A DNA stretch of 64,000 bases from JAKFWI01 sp035549875 (GCA_035549875.1 DASZPV010000008.1:10434-74433); one strand, 5' to 3'. Positions 1-9,188 are shown, counted from the first letter of the stretch. The notes: generated by a model not told the origin, from the letters alone. Numbers and translations are program-made.

Positions 1-809
1 GCGTCAATTGGCAGGCGTCTGACAACGCCTTCTTCTATGCTTCAATCACCAAGGGCTACAAAAACGGCGGCTACAGCGCCAGCTCCTCGACGCTCTCAGG
101 CGCGTATTTCGGCCCGGAAAACCTCTGGAGCTATGAAGTCGGGGCCAAGACCGATTGGTTCGACAAGCGCCTGCGCGCCAACATCTCGCTCTTCAAATAC
201 GACTACAAGGGGCTGCAGTTCACCACCGTGATCGGGCCGCAACTTACCGCCACGACCAATGCGGCGGCGGCCGAACTTGACGGGTTTGACGTGGAACTCA
301 CGGCCAAGCCCTCAAAAGGCCTGACTCTGACGGCGGACGCGAGCTTCCTTCCCAAGGCCGAGTACACGGATTTCAAGACACTCAGCGCCTCGGCCAATTA
401 CCGGCCGTTTCTCGTCGCCCAAGGAGACCCTAAATTCAACAACGCAACGGGCGTTTACGACGCTTCGGGAAACCGTATCATCAATGCGCCGGAGGTCGCG
501 ATGACGGTGACCGCCCAGAAGGATTTCGATCTCGCGAACGGATCGATGTTCTTTGTGCGGGGTGAATATAACTACACGTCGCTCATCGATTCGGACGCGA
601 CCAATGTGAAGATCGCGCAGCAGCGCCCTGTCACTCTGACCCACGCTTCGTTCGGCTATGTGCCCAAAGGCGGGAAATGGGACTTGGCGTTCTGGGGCAG
701 GAACCTCGGCAACAAGCAGTGGGTAAACCTGATCACGCCGACGCCGCGGCCGGTCGGCAACTCCGGCGCGCCGAGAACCTATGGCGTGCGCTTGAATTGG
801 AATTATTGA
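1..809 (+). CDS. TonB-dependent receptor, C-terminal part (5' end outside window)
   Basis: This is the last 268 residues of an outer-membrane TonB-dependent receptor; the reading frame is open from base 3 and the gene begins before the window. Visible hallmarks are alternating beta-strand segments, the 'YKNGGYS' and 'ENLWSYEVGAKTDW' signatures near the partial N-end, the 'WGRNLGNKQW' element typical of the last strands, and a terminal aromatic residue (VRLNWNY), the usual signal for outer-membrane insertion. Such proteins import scarce ligands (siderophores, glycans, vitamins) using TonB/ExbBD energy. The plug domain is not in view, so the substrate cannot be assigned. Confidence 0.93.
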   Translation, partial: VNWQASDNAFFYASITKGYKNGGYSASSSTLSGAYFGPENLWSYEVGAKTDWFDKRLRANISLFKYDYKGLQFTTVIGPQLTATTNAAAAELDGFDVELTAKPSKGLTLTADASFLPKAEYTDFKTLSASANYRPFLVAQGDPKFNNATGVYDASGNRIINAPEVAMTVTAQKDFDLANGSMFFVRGEYNYTSLIDSDATNVKIAQQRPVTLTHASFGYVPKGGKWDLAFWGRNLGNKQWVNLITPTPRPVGNSGAPRTYGVRLNWNY

Positions 810-823
810 GCTAGAGACGAGCC

Positions 824-858
824 CGGCGCCGGTCTTTTGATCGGCGCCGTTGCTTTTT
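824..858. terminator. Bidirectional Rho-independent terminator
   Basis: An 11-bp stem (824-834 with 839-849, one G-T wobble) closes a TTTT loop and is followed by TTGCTTTTT. It lies between the convergent TonB receptor and antiporter genes, and the T-tract runs into the antiporter stop codon at 857-859. It can serve both strands. Confidence 0.8.
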
Positions 859-2578
859 AGCCGATGATTTCGCGGCGATCACGCATCGCTTGGGTGATTT
901 CGCTGCGCGCCGGCGCCAGATCGCCCGCGCAGGCCGCGGTGACAATCGTGAACAGATGGTCGGCCTCAATGAGGCGGCTGACGCTCACATAATCTGCGCC
1001 GGCGCCATAAAGCGGCTCGATCTCGCTTAGCGCCTCGGCGTGCATAATGAGCTGTGCGCCTGGATTGATTGTTCGGATCGCATGGGCGAGCCGAAGGTTG
1101 CTTGACCCTTTCAAAATCGTGTCAGGAATCGTGCACAAGATGACTTCGGCTGATTCAAGCCCGGCGTGGATCAGCGTGTCGCGCCGGCTGATATCGCCAT
1201 AAAATACGCGGATGCCGCGCTTGCGTAGTTCGTGTCCGACAACCGGGTTGAAATCGACGACGACGATCTGCTCAAGCAGTTCTGGATTGCGCCGTGTGAA
1301 TTCCTCAAGCAGTGAACTGGCCGAAGTATAGAATCCGAGGAGATAGATTTTCCCGCCGGCTTGCGCGTGGCCATCGGCGGCGAGGCTGGTTTCGTCCAGA
1401 TCGGCCATGCCAATGCGGCGCAAAGGCCCCTTCAGGGCGCGCGCCAGGCGATCCGAGTTCGTGATCGCGTAGGAAGAAATAACCGCCATGAACGCGAACG
1501 CGTAGAGGATGACGCCGATCGTCCGCTCGCCGATATGACCATAGGAGGCGCCGAGCGCGGCGATGACAAGCGCGAACTCGCTGACCTGGCCCAGGTTAAT
1601 CGTCGCCAGGGCGCCGCCCCTGACGCCCATGCGCTGAAAGTACAGCACCGGGAATACGACGAGACATCGGCTGACGACGAGGACGAGGCCCAGCAACGCC
1701 CCGTCGCGGGCCAGTTCCAGGCTAGGTGCAGGAATTTGCATGCCGAGCGACACAAAGAACAGGGTGACGAAGAAATCCCGCAGCGTGTTGACCCGCGACG
1801 CCAGGTCGAGCGTGTAGGGGAAGGTCGATAACGCCACGCCCGCAATCAGCGCGCCCATTTCGCGCGAAAGGCCAAGCCAGGCTGCAAAACCGGAGACGGC
1901 GAAACACCAGGCGAGTGCGCCGATCAGCACAAGTTCGGGCTGACGGGCCAGAGAGCGAAACAGCGAAGGCAGAATATAGCGGCTCACCGCGAAGGCTACG
2001 GCGACCAGCACGAGCACGCGGCCGAGCGCCAGCGCCATAGTCACCGCGGACGGATTGGCAAGCTGCCCCTGCAAAGCGAGAAACAGGATCGCGGCGAGAT
2101 CCTGCATAACCAGCACGCCGAGCGTTACACGGCCGGCAAGGGTTTCAAGCTCGCGCTTGTCGTACAGAAGTTTGACGATGATGATTGTGCTGGAAAACGT
2201 CGCGGCGATGGCGAGGTAGAGCGCATCGAGCCGATCTGCGGCGAGCGAAAAGCCGGCGGCGGCGAAGGCGGCCACCGCGAACAGGAAGCACAATACAATC
2301 TGCAGAAAGGCCGTAACCGCGATCACTCGTCCGGCGCGCAATATTTTCTTCAGATCGATCTCTAGGCCGATCATGAAAAGCAGGAAGATAAGGCCCAGTT
2401 CGCCGATCGTCTGGACCGTCTCGCGATCCTGAACCCAGCCAAGCAGGAGAGGCCCGGCGATGGCGCCGGCGGCGAGATAGGCGACGATTGTGGGCTGACG
2501 CAGCCATTGCGCGAAAACCGCACAGGCGAACGCGGCCACCATGCAGGCGGAAATGTCGCTGATGAAGGACGTATGCAT
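857..2578 (-). CDS. CPA2-family cation:proton antiporter (KefB/YbaL-like) with C-terminal TrkA-N-type domain
   Basis: A 573-residue integral membrane antiporter, probably exchanging K+ or Na+ for protons. Residues 1-380 are hydrophobic with about 12 spans and carry the CPA2 patterns 'FMIGLEID' (68-75) and the ion-site pair QD at 159-160. Residues about 409-530 form a Rossmann-like TrkA-N domain with 'VVDFNPVVGHELRKRGIRVFYGD'-type features. The usual GxGxxG dinucleotide loop is degenerate, reading GFYTSA at 415-420, so NAD(H) gating may be lost. It is the third gene of a leftward set, 126 bp after the OmpA-like gene. The family assignment is firm; the transported ion is inferred. Confidence 0.9.
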   Translation of the reverse strand: MHTSFISDISACMVAAFACAVFAQWLRQPTIVAYLAAGAIAGPLLLGWVQDRETVQTIGELGLIFLLFMIGLEIDLKKILRAGRVIAVTAFLQIVLCFLFAVAAFAAAGFSLAADRLDALYLAIAATFSSTIIIVKLLYDKRELETLAGRVTLGVLVMQDLAAILFLALQGQLANPSAVTMALALGRVLVLVAVAFAVSRYILPSLFRSLARQPELVLIGALAWCFAVSGFAAWLGLSREMGALIAGVALSTFPYTLDLASRVNTLRDFFVTLFFVSLGMQIPAPSLELARDGALLGLVLVVSRCLVVFPVLYFQRMGVRGGALATINLGQVSEFALVIAALGASYGHIGERTIGVILYAFAFMAVISSYAITNSDRLARALKGPLRRIGMADLDETSLAADGHAQAGGKIYLLGFYTSASSLLEEFTRRNPELLEQIVVVDFNPVVGHELRKRGIRVFYGDISRRDTLIHAGLESAEVILCTIPDTILKGSSNLRLAHAIRTINPGAQLIMHAEALSEIEPLYGAGADYVSVSRLIEADHLFTIVTAACAGDLAPARSEITQAMRDRREIIG

Positions 2579-2704
2579 CGCCCGAACCTAGTCGGATCGG
2601 GCGCACGCTGGAAGCACTGCGAGAGTCGAACGGCGTTTCGGACCCTGCCCGACGCTGCGGCGCCTGGAAGCGGCTCACTACCGCGCGCGCCATTGGTGCC
2701 CCTG

Positions 2705-3556
2705 TCAGGGCTGAAGGGAGAGTTCGACTTTTCGGTTGCGCCAGTCATCCTCGCCCTTGCCGGCGATCGGCTGGGATTCCCATCGCACTTGCACGGTCTT
2801 CTCGGGCACGCCAACGCCGGTCAGTATACCGGCGATCTTTTCCGCACGCCGTTGGGCCATCGATGCGGATTCCTTTATTTCCTCGCCATTTGAAAGGCGC
2901 GAACTGGCCATGTACCCGACGACGTAGATGCGCCTTGCCTTCGAGATACGCGCATAATCGGCCAATCGAAGCAGCGCGACCATGTCAGGCCCCGGGCCGC
3001 GATCGCTGTTGAAGGGGTAGGTGATCACGAGGGAGCGCGCCTCGAAAGGCGCGCTTGGCGGCGGAGGGGCTGGCGGGTCGGGGATTGCCGGGGCGACGGA
3101 CAAGCGCGGATCGGCGGCGGCGCGTCGCGCCAGATCGGCGGCGAACGCGCGTTGCTCTGGCGTGCCGCTGTTAAACACGCCCCCTGCGGCGCCTTTGACC
3201 ACGCCGTCGTAGGGGATGAACCCGTTACAGCTTTCGTCAATCTCAGGCAGAACGGAAGCGCGGCCCTCAATCGCGATCGCGCCGCAAACCGGCGCGCCGC
3301 CATTCACGCGGCCTTCGACCAGTACGCGATGCTTTAGTTGCGGTGATCCCCAGTCGGGCGGATTGGCCAAACCGTAACGCACGCCGCCATACTCGGCAAA
3401 GAAACAAAGATCGGCCTCAGGCCCTGCATCGCGTGCAATGGGACAGGCCAAAAAACTCACCGGCGTTCCAGCCGCCGGCTCGGCGGCGGCCGTTGCGGTA
3501 AAGCAGCAGGCGAAAGCGCCGGCGCACAAGGCTTGCAAGCGGGAAGGCCTGGCCAT
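2705..3556 (-). CDS. Exported protein with C-terminal OmpA-like domain
   Basis: A 283-residue protein starting at the ATG at 3556-3554, which shares one base with the stop of the upstream cytochrome gene (TGATG). This fixes the start, although the frame stays open further upstream. Residues 1-28 look like a signal peptide ending in an Ala-rich site. A Pro-rich linker (PDPPAPPPPSAP) leads to about 110 residues resembling an OmpA/MotB domain: 'RRIYVVGYM', a run of 'AQRRAEKI' and the closing 'WRNRKVEL', where Arg and Asp normally bind peptidoglycan. It is probably periplasmic and attached to the cell wall. Co-translation with the cytochrome suggests they work together. The N-terminal half is not recognised. 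Confidence 0.75.
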   Translation of the reverse strand: MARPSRLQALCAGAFACCFTATAAAEPAAGTPVSFLACPIARDAGPEADLCFFAEYGGVRYGLANPPDWGSPQLKHRVLVEGRVNGGAPVCGAIAIEGRASVLPEIDESCNGFIPYDGVVKGAAGGVFNSGTPEQRAFAADLARRAAADPRLSVAPAIPDPPAPPPPSAPFEARSLVITYPFNSDRGPGPDMVALLRLADYARISKARRIYVVGYMASSRLSNGEEIKESASMAQRRAEKIAGILTGVGVPEKTVQVRWESQPIAGKGEDDWRNRKVELSLQP

Positions 3557-5133
3557 CACAGCGTGCTCATGAAATTGACGAGGTCGAGCTTTTCCTGCTC
3601 GTTGTAGCCAATGTTGAAGCGCCGATCGTAGAAGTCGACGAGTTCGCGCAGATTGGCCGCCGATCCGTTCATGAAATACGGCGCGCGCGCCGCGAGGCCG
3701 CGCAATTGCTGGGTCATTGACGCGCCTATATCGGCGCATTTGCCGGTGGTCAGCGCCCGGCCTGGATCGTGCGAATAGATCACCCGGCCCAGATAGGATT
3801 GCGGCGGTGCGTCCGGCCGGCACACGAGCTTGAACAGCGGAAGATCGGGCCGCGCATTTGCCCATGGCATGTTGTTGAGGCCGAGATCCATATAGCCCGG
3901 CGCCAGGTCCATGCCCATCAACAGCGTGTTGTGGCAACCGCTGCCGCAAGAGCGCTTGAACGGATTACCGAGCCCCTTGTCGTTGTACTTTCCAACGTCC
4001 TGAATCACGAAACGCCGCGTGTAAAAGAGTTCGGCGCCGCGCGCCACGGAGCGTTTGAATTCACGCTGGGCTTTTGCCGCGGGTGTTTCATCGGTCGGGA
4101 CGGGCGGATCGGCCCACATCGCGAACGATCCAAAAATTCGGTTGATCGGGTTGTTGCCGAGCCGCGCGGGCGCGCCGTCCCTCAACGCTGCGGGTCCCAG
4201 GCCTGGGGGGGCGCCATCGCCCGTCAACGCGCCGCCGACCTTGTCATAATCTTGCGCCGCGTAGATCTGCTTTTCGAACGCCTCGATTTCGTCCAGTTGC
4301 TTCTTGCTGAGCGCGCCGTTGGCCTGAAGATGATGCAGCGCCGCGTCGCGCGCCTGGATTTTCAGCGTCAGGGCCCGCCCGTCCGACATAAGCTGGAGCG
4401 ACGCAAAACCGCCGGTTTCGGGGTTCTTCGGCAGCAGGCTTTTATCGTTATAGAAAAGCACGTCGCTGGGCGGCACGCCGTGCGGCAATTCCAGCAGATA
4501 TTTCATATTGGCCACCGGGCGCGGCCGGCGAAACACCGAAATCGTCGGCGTCTTGCTGGCAAGTCCGTATTGCGGATCGGTGTTGCATCCGGTCGGATCG
4601 GACACGATCTCGATTGAAAATTCCGGCTTGATCGGTGCGCCATCGGCGGCCCGAGGCGGCCAGGGCAAATAGATGCGGATCAGTCCGCGCTCCAGCAGCA
4701 GCGAATGCGAGGCGCGTTCGGCTTGCGGCAGGCTGGGGCAGTTTGAACCGTCAATCGCCGCAAACAGCGGATCGGTTCCGTTGGTGGCGTCCCACCTTTT
4801 GCGCGCCGTGCGGGCCGACAGGCTCATGCCGTCTGCGGGTTGATGACATGTTACGCAGGCCCGACCGTTTGGGCCGAGCGGTGTGAAGAAGGCATGGCCC
4901 TTCGTTGCGAACCCGCCGCTCGCATTGATGATGCGCAGGCGCCCGGTTTCATTGTCGTACGCGATGCTGGCGGGCATCGCGCGCCCCTCGCCTGGCGCCC
5001 ACCAGGATTGATCGGCTGTCGGCGTCGCCAAGGCCTGTGATGCAATGACCAGCGCCAAGCCCGCCACTACGGTCCCAAGGATCGCAACGCCGAAGAAATC
5101 CCGCTCTCGAAGGCGACTTGGCCTTTTGCTCAT
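3556..5133 (-). CDS. Di-heme cytochrome c peroxidase/MauG-like protein
   Basis: A 525-residue exported protein with a signal-anchor at about residues 13-37 ending in ALA. It has two covalent heme attachment sites: a canonical CVTCH at 93-97 and an atypical CGSGCH (CX3CH) at 396-401. Length and arrangement fit the bacterial di-heme cytochrome c peroxidase/MauG superfamily, which acts in the periplasm either by reducing peroxide or by oxidising a partner protein or substrate. The region between the hemes is longer than in classical CcpA, so this belongs to a diverged subfamily. It is the first gene of the leftward set with the OmpA-like protein and the antiporter. The substrate is unknown. Confidence 0.8.
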   Translation of the reverse strand: MSKRPSRLRERDFFGVAILGTVVAGLALVIASQALATPTADQSWWAPGEGRAMPASIAYDNETGRLRIINASGGFATKGHAFFTPLGPNGRACVTCHQPADGMSLSARTARKRWDATNGTDPLFAAIDGSNCPSLPQAERASHSLLLERGLIRIYLPWPPRAADGAPIKPEFSIEIVSDPTGCNTDPQYGLASKTPTISVFRRPRPVANMKYLLELPHGVPPSDVLFYNDKSLLPKNPETGGFASLQLMSDGRALTLKIQARDAALHHLQANGALSKKQLDEIEAFEKQIYAAQDYDKVGGALTGDGAPPGLGPAALRDGAPARLGNNPINRIFGSFAMWADPPVPTDETPAAKAQREFKRSVARGAELFYTRRFVIQDVGKYNDKGLGNPFKRSCGSGCHNTLLMGMDLAPGYMDLGLNNMPWANARPDLPLFKLVCRPDAPPQSYLGRVIYSHDPGRALTTGKCADIGASMTQQLRGLAARAPYFMNGSAANLRELVDFYDRRFNIGYNEQEKLDLVNFMSTL

Positions 5134-5549
5134 CTTGTGTGGGTGTCCAGTCCAGCCGCCAACGCGGTCAGCTTATCTGAAAGCGCTTGCATTGAGAAGC
5201 CCTGCCGCCAATCCCTGGCGTGTGCTCCGGGGTGGTTCGGCTGTTGGCGGCGCCGCCAAGGCGTGGATCCATCTACGGCGTCATCCCTACGTGGACCACA
5301 ACTTCATCGGCGCCTCGCTTGAAGCAAATAGCGCGACCACAAAATGGTCATCGCGCGGGTCAACGCCATCATAGATCGCGTTGTCGCCCTTCGCCGCCGG
5401 CGGCGAAGTAGCGCCGCAAGAACCGCCGAGCGCAAGCCGTTATCGGGCATAACCATCTCCATGATCCGCGTCGGCAGCCTAGACAATGGCGCGCCGAATT
5501 TTTAGGTTGCCCGGCGGCGGTGGGCCGGCGCCAGCCAGGAAATGATCAA
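5134..5549. other. Non-coding gap between divergent operons
   Basis: These 416 bp separate the leftward cytochrome gene from the rightward CoA-transferase gene and must hold both promoters. No frame here resembles a known protein and the short open frames lack ribosome binding sites. The only clear structure is a perfect 20-bp palindrome at 5389-5408. A Shine-Dalgarno AGGA at 5537-5540 serves the CoA-transferase. Confidence 0.6.
5389..5408. promoter_or_regulatory. Perfect 20-bp palindrome, possible operator
   Basis: CTTCGCCGCC followed directly by its reverse complement GGCGGCGAAG, about 140 bp upstream of the CoA-transferase start and about 256 bp upstream of the cytochrome start. The lack of a loop favours a DNA-binding site over a transcript hairpin. 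It is GC-rich, so chance cannot be excluded. Confidence 0.35.
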
Positions 5550-6734
5550 ATGAAGGCCCTGGAGGGAATTCGCGTCCTCGACCTTACTCACGCCCTGGCC
5601 GGCCCGTTCTGCACGTACCATCTCGGCCTCGTCGGCGCGGACGTCATCAAGATCGAAAAGCCCGATGGCGGCGATGATTTTCGCGATTTTGCGCGCCAGC
5701 CCGATTGGTCAGTCAGCCCCTCTTTCATCGCGGTGAACGGCGGCAAACGCTCCGTCACCGTGAATTTGAAAGCGCCAGAAGGGCTGGAGATCATCTACAG
5801 GCTGGCGAAGGTCGCCGACGTCGTGGTGGAGAACCAGCGTCCCGGCGCCGTCGATGAACTGAAAGTCGGCTGGTCCGATCTCAGCCGGATCAATCCGAAG
5901 CTGGTCTATTGCTCGATCTCCGGTTTCGGTCAGAGCGGCGAAATGAGCCGCTGGCCGGCCTACGACCATACGATACAGGCGATGTCCGGAATGAGTTGGA
6001 CCGGCGAAGACGGCGATACACCCTCGCAAGGGCGCGGGTTCAGCATTGATTGCTTCAGCGGCTACGTTGCATTTTCGAGCATTCTCGCCGCCCTGTTTCG
6101 TCGCGAGCGGACGGGCGAGGGCCAATATCTCGACGTGGCCATGCTAGATTCAAGCTTCGTTCTCATGGGCGTTGGAATTGTACGCCAGATTTTGACCGGC
6201 GATGAGATCAAAGCCACACAGCCGATTGTTCACGACCGGCCGACGGTCGGCGCGTTCAGGACCCGCGATGGCTGGATATGGCTGAGTGCGAATTTCGATC
6301 ACCAGTTCAAAAAGCTATGTGACGTGCTGGAGGCGCCGGAACTGGCGCAGGATAGGCGTTTCGCCACGCGTGCGGCGCGCGATTCCAACGCGGCGGCGCT
6401 GCGTGCGCTGCTTGCGGAAAAAATAGCGCCACGTTCGGCGCCGGAACTGGAGGCCGTCCTCATGGCGGTCGGCTCGCCCGCCGTGCAGGTGCGCACGACG
6501 AGGCAGGCGCTGAGCCTCGCAAGTCTCACTGATCGGGATATGCTGTTGGAAACACAAACGGCAGAGGGAAAAAAAGCGACCGTCATGAACGCCGGCTTTG
6601 TCGCCAATGTCGATGGTCCGGGGATCGGATCATCCGGCATTCCGGCCCTGGGCGCCGATACCGATGACGTGCTGCGCGAGCTTGGTTACGCATCCGACGC
6701 GATTACACGGTTGCGCCAGGCGGGGGCGATCTAG
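5550..6734 (+). CDS. CaiB/BaiF class III acyl-CoA transferase
   Basis: A 394-residue cytosolic enzyme that moves CoA between carboxylic acids. The start is the ATG at 5550, which has AGGA nine bases upstream; an in-frame ATG at 5520 has no ribosome binding site. Family marks include 'RVLDLTHALAGPFCTYHLGLVGAD' split around residues 7-30, 'VVENQRPGAVDEL', and the nucleophile region 'DVAMLDSS' holding the predicted catalytic Asp. The next gene begins immediately after the stop, and both encode parts reminiscent of the HadA-HadBC (2-hydroxyacyl-CoA) systems, where the first step is CoA transfer by this same family. The acid used is unknown. Confidence 0.88.
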   Translation: MKALEGIRVLDLTHALAGPFCTYHLGLVGADVIKIEKPDGGDDFRDFARQPDWSVSPSFIAVNGGKRSVTVNLKAPEGLEIIYRLAKVADVVVENQRPGAVDELKVGWSDLSRINPKLVYCSISGFGQSGEMSRWPAYDHTIQAMSGMSWTGEDGDTPSQGRGFSIDCFSGYVAFSSILAALFRRERTGEGQYLDVAMLDSSFVLMGVGIVRQILTGDEIKATQPIVHDRPTVGAFRTRDGWIWLSANFDHQFKKLCDVLEAPELAQDRRFATRAARDSNAAALRALLAEKIAPRSAPELEAVLMAVGSPAVQVRTTRQALSLASLTDRDMLLETQTAEGKKATVMNAGFVANVDGPGIGSSGIPALGADTDDVLRELGYASDAITRLRQAGAI

Positions 6735-7895
6735 ATGCCTCTCGAAGCCGGGCATTTCGCGAAACTGAAAGCCCATTATACGGATCGGGCGCGCGCCATG
6801 AAACAGGCGCGCGCGCAAGGCGGTAGGATTGTTGCGCGCGTCGGCAGCGCCGTTCCCGCCGAATTGATTCTCGCGGCAGGTTTCATGCCTGTTCTGGTCG
6901 CCGCCGATCGGTCGCGCGCCGCGCCCACCGCCGCGAAATACATTGACGACGTTGTACCGCCGGAAACGCATGCTTTGTTTGAAGCGGCCGCGCAAGGCGA
7001 TTTCGACGAAGTCGAATTACTTGTCCTTTCGCGCGTCTACGACAAACTCTATTTCTATCTGAAAGAGATATACCGGCAGGGGCTTTTGCCGGGCCTGCCG
7101 CCGCTGCATATGTTCGATCTCATGCAGAACCGGCGCGCCGCGCTCACGCGGTACAACGAAGATCGCCTGCTCGATCTGCGCCTTCGGCTTGAGCGCGCCG
7201 CTGGCGCTCCGATTTCCGATGCGGCGCTGCGCGAGGCGATTGTGCTGTGCAACCGCGCCCGAGCGGCGCAGCGCGCGCTGCTCGATCTGCGCTGGCAAGG
7301 ACATATCGACGGCGAGGCGGCGATGCAGGCGATCGGCGCGGGCTATTTCATGCATCCCGCGGACTATGCTGAAGCGCTTGAGGGCTATCTGGCGCAACTG
7401 CATGCAGGCAAGGGCGCGGCGCGGCCTCGCTTGCTTCTGGCGACGGCGGAGCCGCTCACGCATACGACATTGCATGAGGCGGTCGAGCGTGCTGGCGGGC
7501 GCATCGTGGCGGAAGATGATTGGTGGGGCGCGCGCGCGCCGGGGGGCGACGTGAGTCTCGATCTGCCCCCCATGGAAGCGCTGCTGGCGAAATACTGCTT
7601 CGATACCGCCACCGCGGACTCCTATCCCGTTGAGGATCGCCTGGCGTGGTTCGAAGAGGCGGCGCAGCGCAGCGACGTTGATGGCGTCATCTTCTATATA
7701 CCGCCATCGGACCTCCAATATGGCTGGGATTACCCGCGCCTGAGGGCCCGCTTGCAGGAGCAAGCAAAGCCGTTTCTGCTGATCCGTCAGGATGCGAGCA
7801 CAAGCTCAGGCCGGGTCCATCTCGCCGAGGAAGCGGCAAATTTCATCGGGCAAATCCGCGGTTCGCGCGTCGACAAAGCAGGCGCTGCCCCATGA
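6735..7895 (+). CDS. HgdB/HadB-fold (2-hydroxyacyl-CoA dehydratase/benzoyl-CoA reductase family) subunit lacking cluster cysteines
   Basis: A 386-residue protein with the overall plan of the 2-hydroxyacyl-CoA dehydratase family: 'GSAVPAELILAAGFMPV' at 37-53, the 'RLRLERAAGAPIS' helix, and a late 'WDYPRLRARLQEQAKPFLLIRQD' region split at 331-353. Genuine members bind [4Fe-4S] with about three Cys per subunit. Here the first site reads SRVYD (99-103) instead of a Cys-Asp pair, and the third reads IPPSDLQYGWDYP with Ser near the Cys position. The only cysteines are at 172 and 288. No ATP-dependent activator (HadI/HgdC type) is nearby. It abuts the CoA-transferase and overlaps the next gene by 4 bp (ATGA). 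The reaction is unknown. Confidence 0.7.
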   Translation: MPLEAGHFAKLKAHYTDRARAMKQARAQGGRIVARVGSAVPAELILAAGFMPVLVAADRSRAAPTAAKYIDDVVPPETHALFEAAAQGDFDEVELLVLSRVYDKLYFYLKEIYRQGLLPGLPPLHMFDLMQNRRAALTRYNEDRLLDLRLRLERAAGAPISDAALREAIVLCNRARAAQRALLDLRWQGHIDGEAAMQAIGAGYFMHPADYAEALEGYLAQLHAGKGAARPRLLLATAEPLTHTTLHEAVERAGGRIVAEDDWWGARAPGGDVSLDLPPMEALLAKYCFDTATADSYPVEDRLAWFEEAAQRSDVDGVIFYIPPSDLQYGWDYPRLRARLQEQAKPFLLIRQDASTSSGRVHLAEEAANFIGQIRGSRVDKAGAAP

Positions 7896-9184
7896 GCATG
7901 AACCCGGAAGACCGCGAATCCTCCCGCAAGCGGCACGAAGCGCAGACTCAGCTCGACGTAAGCCGCACCTTGCGCGCGTATCAAAAGCAATGGTTCGCTA
8001 ATTTGCGCCGCGAAGTGATCGAGGAGGGCCGCCCGTTCGCGATCAGCGGCCCCAATGTGCCGCACGAAATATGGGAAGCGCTCGACATCCCGTTCATCAC
8101 TGACGTCTGGTATACCGGCCTTGTCGCCGCGCGCCGGCAATCGGGTTATTATTCGGATTTTCTGACCCGCGAGGGCTACCACGAAAACCTCAGCCGCTAT
8201 TCAGCGCTGACCTGGGCTGTGCTGCTCGATGAGGAAAACACCGACAAGCCATGGGGCGGCGTGCCACGCCCCTCGCTCGTTTGCACATCCCAACAAGATC
8301 GTAGCGCGGCGGTTATGGCCGCCCGCGTCGGGGCTGTGTTCGTCCCGCTTGAGACACCGGTTCTGGATAAACCCCAACTCGACTGGTGGAAGCGGTCGCG
8401 CTGGCAGTGGGAGGACCTCGACGGCGAGCACCGCATCGATGTCATGCTCGAACAATACAGGGAGCTGGTCTCGGCAAGCGAGGCCATCGCGGGCAAGAAG
8501 CTTGATATCGATCTCCTGCGCGAGATCGTCGATCGCGTAAACCGTCAGGAGGAATTGTTCGACGAAGTGCGCGACATCATCGCCACCGCGCCGAAACTGC
8601 CGGTGCGTCTGGGCGAAGTGATGAGCCAGGTGATGGGCATCCAGTGGCATCGCGGAACCGAGTGGGCTTATGAGCAGGCCAGGGCGTTTCGCGACGAGGT
8701 GAAGCATCGCGCCGACAATCAAATGTGGGCCTGCCCGAACGAACAATATCGTCTGATGTATGTCGGCCAGGGGCTCTGGCAGAATCTCGGCTTCTTCACC
8801 GAGTTCGAGGAGAAGTACGGCGCCGTGTTCGTGCGCTCGAATTATCTCTCGATCGCGGTGGATGGTTATATCCGGTATGGCGCGAAAGATCCGTTACGCG
8901 CGCTGGCCAGCCGCTACGTCACGATGAGCGAACAGATGCACATTCCCGGCCTTGGCTCGGCGTGGGCGATAGAGGAAGCGCGCCGCAACCGCGTCGTTGG
9001 CGGCCTTTCCATCAGGGGCTGGTGGGGCGGCAAGATGATCAATCTGGCGCTGGAGGAAGAAGGAATTCCGATTCTTGATTTTCCAGTCGATGCGGTCGAT
9101 GGAAATACCTGGGACCAGGCCCGGATCAGCGCGCTGGTTAGCGACTTTATCGAAAATCGCGTGATCCCTGCGGCGCGACGTTAG
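7892..9184 (+). CDS. Second HgdB/HadC-fold subunit, also cysteine-poor
   Basis: A 430-residue partner of the preceding gene, starting within its stop codon. The recognisable family core runs from 'PFITDVWYTGLVAARRQSGYY' (67-87) through 'CPNEQYRLMYVGQGLWQNLG' (281-300, the 'R-L---G--LW' element) to 'NLALEEEGIPILDFPVD' (384-400). Cysteines occur only at 131 and 281. The C-terminal ligand site reads SIRGWWGGK (373-381) with no Cys. Adjacent genes with interlocked start and stop suggest a heterodimer, as in HadBC. Whether it still dehydrates or reduces an acyl-CoA, perhaps with another cofactor, cannot be read from sequence. Confidence 0.68.
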   Translation: MSMNPEDRESSRKRHEAQTQLDVSRTLRAYQKQWFANLRREVIEEGRPFAISGPNVPHEIWEALDIPFITDVWYTGLVAARRQSGYYSDFLTREGYHENLSRYSALTWAVLLDEENTDKPWGGVPRPSLVCTSQQDRSAAVMAARVGAVFVPLETPVLDKPQLDWWKRSRWQWEDLDGEHRIDVMLEQYRELVSASEAIAGKKLDIDLLREIVDRVNRQEELFDEVRDIIATAPKLPVRLGEVMSQVMGIQWHRGTEWAYEQARAFRDEVKHRADNQMWACPNEQYRLMYVGQGLWQNLGFFTEFEEKYGAVFVRSNYLSIAVDGYIRYGAKDPLRALASRYVTMSEQMHIPGLGSAWAIEEARRNRVVGGLSIRGWWGGKMINLALEEEGIPILDFPVDAVDGNTWDQARISALVSDFIENRVIPAARR

Positions 9185-9188
9185 CAAC

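Noticed and set aside
2705..3949. A longer OmpA-like protein starting at 3949
   Set aside because: The extra N-terminal 131 residues are the cytochrome gene read in another frame; the ATG at 3556 has the signal peptide and a stop/start overlap.
5304..5486. Possible short gene or transposase remnant in the 5.1-5.5 kb gap
   Set aside because: The 60-codon frame is Arg-rich, has no ribosome binding site and shows no similarity I can recognise.
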